In this document: in pieces, positions 58,384 to 64,000 of the stretch
How positions within the stretch are numbered: the first letter of the stretch is position 1
How the letters are laid out: the number at the start of each line of letters is the position of its first letter
From: Janthinobacterium sp. TB1-E2
Lineage (GTDB): Bacteria > Pseudomonadota > Gammaproteobacteria > Burkholderiales > Burkholderiaceae_D
Direction of reading: 5' to 3'
Assembly (NCBI RefSeq): GCF_036885605.1
Contig: NZ_CP142523.1
Coordinates: 930,001 to 994,000 of the forward strand
Length of the DNA stretch: 64,000 bases
Notes under the pieces: generated by a model
Database searches by the model: none
Told to the model about the DNA's origin: nothing
What the model saw: the letters and a program-made list of their open reading frames with translations, nothing else
Program-made: the position numbers and the translations under genes

Positions 58384-59490
58384 ATGAAAACCAAAGCCGC
58401 GATTGCCTGGAAGGCGGGCGCCCCGCTGACCATCGAAGAAGTCGACCTGGCGGGCCCGCGCGCCGGCGAAGTGCTGGTCGAACTGAAAGCCACGGGCATT
58501 TGCCATACCGATTACTACACCTTGTCCGGCGCCGATCCGGAAGGCATCTTCCCTGCCATCCTCGGCCATGAAGGCGCCGGCGTCGTCGTCGACGTGGGCC
58601 CGGGCGTGACGACCCTGAAAAAGGACGACCACGTCATCCCGCTGTACACGCCGGAATGCCGCCAGTGCAAGTTCTGCCTGTCGCAAAAGACGAATCTGTG
58701 CCAGGCCATCCGTTCCACGCAGGGCCGCGGCCTGATGCCGGACGCGACCAGCCGCTTCTCGCTCAATGGCCAGCCCCTGTTCCATTACATGGGCACGTCC
58801 ACGTTCTCGAACTACATCGTCGTGCCGGAAATCGCCTTGGCGAAGATCCGCGAAGACGCGCCGTTCGACAAGGTGTGCTACATCGGCTGCGGCGTGACGA
58901 CGGGCGTGGGCGCCGTCTTGTTCTCGGCCAAGGTGGAAGCGGGTGCCAACGTGGCCGTGTTCGGCCTGGGCGGCATCGGCCTGAACGTGATCCAGGCGGC
59001 CAAGATGGTCGGCGCCGACAAGATCATCGGTATCGACATCAACCCGGCGCGCCAGGCCATCGCGCGCAAGTTCGGCATGACGCATTTCATCAACCCGAAC
59101 GAAGTGGAAAACGTCGTCGACGCCATCGTGCAGCTGACGGACGGCGGCGCCGATTATTCGTTCGAATGCGTGGGCAACACGACCTTGATGCGCCAGGCGC
59201 TCGAGTGCACGCACAAGGGCTGGGGAAAATCGTTCATCATCGGCGTGGCGGCGGCGGGCCAGGAAATTTCCACCCGTCCATTCCAGCTGGTAACGGGGCG
59301 CGAATGGCGCGGTTCGGCCTTCGGCGGCGCGCGGGGACGCACGGACGTGCCGAAGATCGTCGACTGGTATATGGAAGGCAAGCTCAACATCGACGACCTG
59401 ATCACGCACCGTTTGCCGCTCGAACGCATCAACGAGGGCTTCGACCTGATGAAGAGCGGCGAATCGATCCGTTCCGTGGTCCTGTATTAA
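58384..59490 (+). CDS. frmA: S-(hydroxymethyl)glutathione dehydrogenase / class III alcohol dehydrogenase
   Basis: A 368-residue zinc NAD-dependent dehydrogenase, the exact length of class III enzymes, which oxidise the glutathione adduct of formaldehyde to S-formylglutathione and also reduce S-nitrosoglutathione. The catalytic zinc ligands are Cys and His in TGICHTDYYTLSGADPEG and Cys in CYIGCGVTTG. The structural zinc site is CRQCKFCLSQKTNLC with four Cys. The NAD fold has VFGLGGIGLNVIQAAKMVGA. ATG 58384 is preferred over 58375, because AGGA ends nine bases before it. No S-formylglutathione hydrolase gene (frmB) is next to it. Confidence 0.94.
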   Translation: MKTKAAIAWKAGAPLTIEEVDLAGPRAGEVLVELKATGICHTDYYTLSGADPEGIFPAILGHEGAGVVVDVGPGVTTLKKDDHVIPLYTPECRQCKFCLSQKTNLCQAIRSTQGRGLMPDATSRFSLNGQPLFHYMGTSTFSNYIVVPEIALAKIREDAPFDKVCYIGCGVTTGVGAVLFSAKVEAGANVAVFGLGGIGLNVIQAAKMVGADKIIGIDINPARQAIARKFGMTHFINPNEVENVVDAIVQLTDGGADYSFECVGNTTLMRQALECTHKGWGKSFIIGVAAAGQEISTRPFQLVTGREWRGSAFGGARGRTDVPKIVDWYMEGKLNIDDLITHRLPLERINEGFDLMKSGESIRSVVLY

Positions 59491-59622
59491 TCGTGTTGTA
59501 TTAATTTTATCGGACTGTACTCATTGCGCAACACTTGACGGACGGGGCAGGACGGCACGCTGTACTTCGCCGTCTGCCCCTGCTAGTGTGAAGACATCAC
59601 CGCCTTGCTTTGGGAGCCGTCC

Positions 59623-59856
59623 ATGTTTGCCACTGCCTATCTCGCGACCTTGCGCCGCATGCTGCCCGTCTTCCTCGGTGCGGCCCTGTCTTCCCTGCTG
59701 GCCTTGTGGTGGAGCAATGCCGCCAGCCTTGCCACGCCCGCCATCTGGCTGGCGCTGCTGGCGACGTATCTGCTGTGCGCACTCCTGTTTACACCGCTGG
59801 CCCTGCAGAGCCGCCAGCTGGCCACGCGCCACGTGCGCCACGGCAAGCCTCGCTGA
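59623..59856 (+). CDS. Small two-helix membrane protein
   Basis: A 77-residue protein with two strongly hydrophobic segments (MLPVFLGAALSSLLALWW at about 12-29 and TPAIWLALLATYLLCALLFT at about 38-57) and a basic tail (LATRHVRHGKPR). GGGAG precedes the ATG by six bases. No family is recognised. It converges on the GlxA-type gene, four bases apart at the stops. Confidence 0.65.
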   Translation: MFATAYLATLRRMLPVFLGAALSSLLALWWSNAASLATPAIWLALLATYLLCALLFTPLALQSRQLATRHVRHGKPR

Positions 59857-59860
59857 CCTG

Positions 59861-60865
59861 CTAGCGCGCCGTGCTGGAAAAGCGCTCGCGATAGTCGCGC
59901 GGCGTGATGGCGAGTTTCTTTTGGAATAGGCGGCGCAGCCTGTCCTCGCTATGCAAGCCCGCCTGCACGGCCACCTGTTTTAAGGAAGATACATTGTCTT
60001 CCAGTAAACGGCGCGCCACTTCGAAGCGGGCCGTGTCGATGAATTCCGTGGGGCTGGTGCCCGTTTCGCGCTGGAACACGCGCGTAAAATTGCGTTCGCT
60101 CATGGCCAGCCTGGCCGCCAGCAGCGGCACGGTGAGTTCTTCGGCAAGATGCTCCATGATCCAGCCCTGCAACTGGCGGATGGTCGGATGCGTCGTCATC
60201 TGGCTCGACAGGTGCACGGAAAACTGCGACTGGCCGCCGGGCCGCTTCAAATACACGACCAGGTCGCGCGCCACTTCCAGCGCGATATCGCGGCTGAAAT
60301 CGTCTTCCACGAGCGCCAGCGCCAGGTCGATGCCAGCTGTCACGCCAGCCGACGTCCAGAATTTCCCTTCCCGCACGAAAATCGCATCGGCATTGACCTG
60401 TATCAATGGATAGCGCTGGCGCAGGCTGTCCACGGCGCTCCAGTGCGTGGCCGCGCTCTTGCCGTCGAGCACACCGGCTTCGGCCAGGAAGAAGCAGCCC
60501 GTGCACAGGGCCGCCAGGGTATCGATGCGCGGCGCCGCTTCGGCCACCCAGGCGGCCAGGGCGGGGATGTCCTGCAAGACTTGCTCGACGTGATGGCAGC
60601 CGACGATGACGGCCAGGTCGGGCAGGCGGTTGGCGTCGAGTGCCTTGCTCGCGTGCAGCGACATCAGCGTGTCCGATTCGACCGGGCCGATGGCCGTCGA
60701 GGCGATGCGCACGTCGTAGCCGCCGGGCAGCTTGCGCAGGCGCAGATGGGTGTTGGCGTAGTCAAACACCTTCATGGCGCCGATGGCTTCAAGCGCCTTG
60801 AAGCCGGGATAGACGATGATGTCGACGGTGCGCAGGGGAAATTCTTTGGGGCTTTGCTTGATCAT
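59861..60865 (-). CDS. GlxA family transcriptional regulator (DJ-1/PfpI plus AraC)
   Basis: A 334-residue regulator. Residues 15-190 form a DJ-1/PfpI-like domain (VDIIVYPGFKALEAIGAMKV, LAVIVGCHHVEQVLQDIPAL, nucleophile-type Cys in LAALCTGCFFLAEAGVLDGK). Residues about 225-330 carry the AraC DNA-binding pair: VPLLAARLAMSERNFTRVFQ and SSLKQVAVQAGLHSEDRLRR. GlxA proteins regulate metabolic genes in response to unknown small molecules. The ATG at 60865 is preferred because the longer frame starts only with TTG at 60907. Ribosome site is weak. Its target is not evident from the context. Confidence 0.88.
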   Translation of the reverse strand: MIKQSPKEFPLRTVDIIVYPGFKALEAIGAMKVFDYANTHLRLRKLPGGYDVRIASTAIGPVESDTLMSLHASKALDANRLPDLAVIVGCHHVEQVLQDIPALAAWVAEAAPRIDTLAALCTGCFFLAEAGVLDGKSAATHWSAVDSLRQRYPLIQVNADAIFVREGKFWTSAGVTAGIDLALALVEDDFSRDIALEVARDLVVYLKRPGGQSQFSVHLSSQMTTHPTIRQLQGWIMEHLAEELTVPLLAARLAMSERNFTRVFQRETGTSPTEFIDTARFEVARRLLEDNVSSLKQVAVQAGLHSEDRLRRLFQKKLAITPRDYRERFSSTAR

Positions 60866-60980
60866 GCGATATGCGCGAGGGGGATAAATACTGCCATAAT
60901 GCAACAACAGCGATGGCGTAGGTTAGCATGAAATAATCGGCGCGCCCGCTGGCTCCCCACCCATCGGATTCCTGAATATC

Positions 60981-63914
60981 GTGCGCTTACTCCACATTTT
61001 TGCCGCCCTGACATTGTTGCTGGGCTCATCCCTTGCCCACGCGGTCACGCTCAACTTCAATGGCGGCGCCGTCAGCGGCTGCGGCCTGAGCCAGGACGGT
61101 TTGCAATACACGTGCGCCTCGCTGGCGCTCGGTTCTACCGACGTCATCGTCATTGGCAGCGCGTATGGCGTGACAGTCAACAGTTCCTTGTCGATGAGCT
61201 ACAACCAGGGCTTGACGATGAGCGGCAATGCCGCGCTGACGGTCAAGGGCAATCTCGACATCAAGGACATCAATCCGCCGAACCTGAAGGTGACGGGCGG
61301 AAACCTGACAGCCGAGGGTGGCACTTTCTTCCTGGGCGCGCAGGAACAGACGATTACGGCGAATATCTCCGCCACGACCATCAAGATGGGCTCGAACAAC
61401 GTCACGGTGACGGGCAGGATCAGCGCCAAGGGGCCGGTGGAAATCGCCTCGGGTTCGGTCATCAACGGGCCCATCAGCGGCACCATCGTCAATATCCTGG
61501 CCGCCAATACCCGCATCCAGGGCGATATCACGGCGACCACTTCGCTGACCATCGGTTCCGGCAGCCAGGTGACGGGTAACCTGAAATCGCCGACGATCGA
61601 CTTGAAAGCGTCCGGCCTGCTCGTCACGGGCGACGTGGAAGCCAGCAATTCCTTGTCGATCGCCTCGGGCAACGGCATCAAGGGCAATGTGGACGCCGGC
61701 GAGGTAACGCTCGACTCGTCCAACGCCTATATCACGGGCAATGCCAAGGTCGACCACATCACCCTGGGCTGGCAGGGCCGGGTGCAGCAAACCATCACCT
61801 GCAAAACCTATACACCGTCGTATCCGTGCAGCTGCGTGACGAACAACAGCGGCTGGGCTTTCAATGAACCGATGGGTCCGAAGTGCGGGCCCGGTACGCA
61901 GGCGGGGCCCCACCATTTCCAGATCGAGCATTCGGGCAATGCCCTGACGTGCGCGCCGCAGGCGGTGACGGTGACGGCATGTGCGGATGCCGCCTGCAGC
62001 GCCAAGTACACGAACGGCGTGAATGTCACTGTCAGCCCTGGCGGCACGGCGACGCAGATAGGCAACACCGGCGTGGCGACGGCGAGCGTGCGCCAGTACA
62101 CGGCCGGCACTGCCACCCTGAGCCTGACGAGCGTGCCCGGCACCACGGGCGCGCTCGTATGCAAGCGTGCTTCGGACAACAGCAGCAGCTGCGACATGAG
62201 CTTTGCGGCGACAGGCTTGACGGTCACTCCCGTCAATCATGTTTCTGCCAAGCTGCAATCGTTCAGTATCAGCGCCGTGCAGGCGCCCCCCAGTGCGACC
62301 CCGCAAGCTTGCGTGCCCCTGTTCAAAAGTACCAGCAAGAACCTGAACCTCGCTTGCAGCTATGGCAATCCCGCCAGCGGCACCCTGCCTGTTTTCGTGC
62401 AGGGAACCGGGGCGCTCGTGCCACTGGCATCGAACAGCACCAGCGCCTGCGGCACGGCGGGCGCGAACGTCAACCTGGCGTTCAACGACCAGGGCGTCGC
62501 CACCGCCATCATGTCGTATGCGGACGTGGGACAGCTGAATTTGAAGGCCACCTATACGGGGTCGGCCACAACCGGCGACGCCGGCTTGAGCATGACGGGC
62601 AGTGGCAAGGTTACCGTCGTGCCGGCCTCGTTCAGCGTCGTTGCCATCGCCAACCCCCAGCGCGCGGGCGCGCCTGTGGCGGTCAGCATGAGTGTGCTCA
62701 ATAGTGTGGGCGCCGTGACGCCGAACTTCGGCAATGAAAAGCCGGCGGAGACGGCGATGCCGACACTGGCCAGCCTGGTCAAGCCGACGACCAGCGAGAT
62801 CGCCGCGCCGGACACACCAGCCAAGCCGGCCATGCAGGGTGGCGTGGTCTTTACGAATGGCAGCGTTGTCAGCAGCGACATGAACTGGCCGGAAGTGGGC
62901 ACCATCACCATCGCTTTCAATCTGGCCAACCCCAACGGCTACCTGGATGCCAACCTTGCTGTGCCGGCCTTGCCCAAGGCTTCGGGCGTGAGCGGGGAGG
63001 TGCAGTTTATCCCGCACCACTTCATTACGGAACTGGTGAAAACCGGCGCTCCCGCCGGCATCGCCACGCCGTGCGCCGCACCGCTCACCTGCGCCAACGA
63101 CGGGGAAAAAGGCCGCTACGCTTACTCGGGGCAGGCGATAGGCGTGCGCGTGACGGCGCGCGCCCTGGGCGGGACGCCGACCAAAAACTATGACGACCGC
63201 GTCCCGAGCGTCCTGGCGCCCGTGCTGCTCGAAGGCCTCGATGCGGCCACGGGCACGATTTCCTTTCCGCCGAGTACCCCCGATGGCAGCAGCCGGCTTA
63301 CCGATGGCAAGAAGGCGCAGACCACCATCACCGGCGTGGCGCCCGCGAAATTCACCCTCGGCGTTGCCCTGCCCATGGTCGCCTACCGTTTTCCGGGCAA
63401 GGCCGGCGTGCCGCTGAAGGTGGCGCCTACCGACGTGCGCTTGCGCGCCAGCAGCACCTATCCCGGCGGCGCCATCGTCAGCTCAAGCTCGGCAGTGATA
63501 CAGAACGAGGCACGGATGACTGTGCTGTCGGGGCAATGGATGGTGCCCCACGGCTATGGTTCCGAGTTGTTGCCCGTCAGGCTGGCCGTGCAAGTCCAGT
63601 ACTGGAACGGCACGAAATGGGTCACGAATCTGCTCGATAACGTCAGTGCCTTGAACAAGTCGGACGTGGTGTTTGTCAATTGCAAGAAAACGCTGGACTG
63701 CGGCAAGCTGGCCGTTGATGACCGGATATACACCGTCACGCAAGGCGCACTGCCGCAGACCAATCTCCTGACCTTGCTGGCGCCCGGTGCCGGCAAGGCC
63801 GGCAGCGTGGATGTTTCCGTGGGCAGCCATCCCTACCTGGCCAGCACCGTCGGCACCGTTGTCTTCGGCGTCTTCAAATCGGGTCCCGTGATTTACCTGC
63901 GCGAGATGTATTAG
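60981..63914 (+). CDS. Secreted DUF6701 (MshQ-like) protein with bactofilin-like N-terminal repeats
   Basis: A 977-residue exported protein, GTG start. Residues 1-21 are the signal peptide (MRLLHIFAALTLLLGSSLAH). Residues about 75-270 form a beta-solenoid-like repeat region with recurring GN/GS turns (LTVKGNLDIKDINPPNLKVT, TRIQGDITATTSLTIGSGSQ, VTGDVEASNSLSIASGNGIK), similar in rhythm to bactofilins. Residues 290-440 are Cys-rich, with CSCVTNNSGWAFNEP and AC.DAACS-type segments. Residues about 580-970 match DUF6701, the C-terminal region of MSHA biogenesis MshQ (PASFSVVAIANPQRAGAPVA, VQFIPHHFITELVK, PVRLAVQVQYWNGTKWVTN). In Vibrio, MshQ belongs to the type IV pilus gene cluster. No pilus gene is visible here, though the cluster could continue to the right. 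Confidence 0.78.
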   Translation: MRLLHIFAALTLLLGSSLAHAVTLNFNGGAVSGCGLSQDGLQYTCASLALGSTDVIVIGSAYGVTVNSSLSMSYNQGLTMSGNAALTVKGNLDIKDINPPNLKVTGGNLTAEGGTFFLGAQEQTITANISATTIKMGSNNVTVTGRISAKGPVEIASGSVINGPISGTIVNILAANTRIQGDITATTSLTIGSGSQVTGNLKSPTIDLKASGLLVTGDVEASNSLSIASGNGIKGNVDAGEVTLDSSNAYITGNAKVDHITLGWQGRVQQTITCKTYTPSYPCSCVTNNSGWAFNEPMGPKCGPGTQAGPHHFQIEHSGNALTCAPQAVTVTACADAACSAKYTNGVNVTVSPGGTATQIGNTGVATASVRQYTAGTATLSLTSVPGTTGALVCKRASDNSSSCDMSFAATGLTVTPVNHVSAKLQSFSISAVQAPPSATPQACVPLFKSTSKNLNLACSYGNPASGTLPVFVQGTGALVPLASNSTSACGTAGANVNLAFNDQGVATAIMSYADVGQLNLKATYTGSATTGDAGLSMTGSGKVTVVPASFSVVAIANPQRAGAPVAVSMSVLNSVGAVTPNFGNEKPAETAMPTLASLVKPTTSEIAAPDTPAKPAMQGGVVFTNGSVVSSDMNWPEVGTITIAFNLANPNGYLDANLAVPALPKASGVSGEVQFIPHHFITELVKTGAPAGIATPCAAPLTCANDGEKGRYAYSGQAIGVRVTARALGGTPTKNYDDRVPSVLAPVLLEGLDAATGTISFPPSTPDGSSRLTDGKKAQTTITGVAPAKFTLGVALPMVAYRFPGKAGVPLKVAPTDVRLRASSTYPGGAIVSSSSAVIQNEARMTVLSGQWMVPHGYGSELLPVRLAVQVQYWNGTKWVTNLLDNVSALNKSDVVFVNCKKTLDCGKLAVDDRIYTVTQGALPQTNLLTLLAPGAGKAGSVDVSVGSHPYLASTVGTVVFGVFKSGPVIYLREMY

Positions 63915-64000
63915 CCTGTACCAAGGGCAGGCGCAGACAGCGCGAAAAACCAGTAACATGGCTGGCTGTGGCATTCCCCCCAACCTCAGACTGGAGTTTT
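63915..64000. other. Intergenic end of window
   Basis: The last 86 bases after the DUF6701 stop contain no supportable gene. Any gene to the right starts beyond the window, so the operon context of the DUF6701 gene on that side cannot be judged. Confidence 0.6.

Noticed and set aside
54732..64000. Complete amino-acid ABC transporter around 55251
   Set aside because: Only the binding protein is present; neither permease nor ATPase gene is found in the neighbourhood.

Overview
The window is 64 kb of GC-rich, gene-dense chromosome from a betaproteobacterium. Oxalobacteraceae, close to Janthinobacterium or Massilia, fits best. The pointers are a PhaM-type polyhydroxyalkanoate granule protein, a czcICBA metal-efflux set in Burkholderiales order, a DUF6701 (MshQ-like) pilus-associated protein, and dispersed palindromes of the form GTCGGATTA...TAATCCGAC and GGGGTCAGACCC. 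That placement is inference, since no rRNA is present. I see no tRNA, rRNA, CRISPR array, prophage or insertion sequence.

Layout. 1-6956: end of an unknown gene, a CHRD lipoprotein, an AEC permease with a duplicated 3' end, a PaiB/OsmC pair divergent from a MocR regulator, tag, and mnmC with a decayed methyltransferase half. 7154-11686: a sulfur island of rhodanese, serine O-acetyltransferase, small XRE regulator, family 2A encapsulin shell and cysteine desulfurase cargo with a long disordered N-terminus. 11843-14584: a histidine kinase without a sensor domain, a receiver-TPR protein and a small unknown protein. 14606-17352: phaM and two DUF3108 proteins. 17610-22559: a kleisin / winged-helix / SMC (MksFEB-like) condensin operon. 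22559-28727: DUF4424, nucleotidyltransferase, a secreted unknown, a DUF1453-like membrane protein, an S9 peptidase and small proteins. 28898-36154: tamB-tamA divergent from queC. 36232-42565: a fatty acid hydroxylase-type protein, an AraC regulator, a CHASE-GAF-GGDEF protein and small genes. 42731-50414: czcA, czcB, czcC, czcI and a MORN-repeat C13 peptidase. 50600-54294: a GAF histidine kinase convergent with a receiver-DUF3369-HD-GYP protein. 54732-63914: DUF3016, a periplasmic solute-binding protein, a thioesterase, a PQQ-type sugar dehydrogenase, a glutathione-dependent formaldehyde dehydrogenase, a GlxA-type regulator and the DUF6701 protein.

The most coherent system is the sulfur encapsulin island. 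The acetyltransferase would make O-acetylserine for cysteine synthesis. The desulfurase, held inside the shell, would take sulfur from cysteine, and the rhodanese could carry persulfide sulfur. The second system of interest is the SMC-kleisin operon, which lacks the JetD nuclease of Wadjet defence loci. A third theme is the REP-like palindrome family, whose copies form the 3' coding ends of two or three genes.
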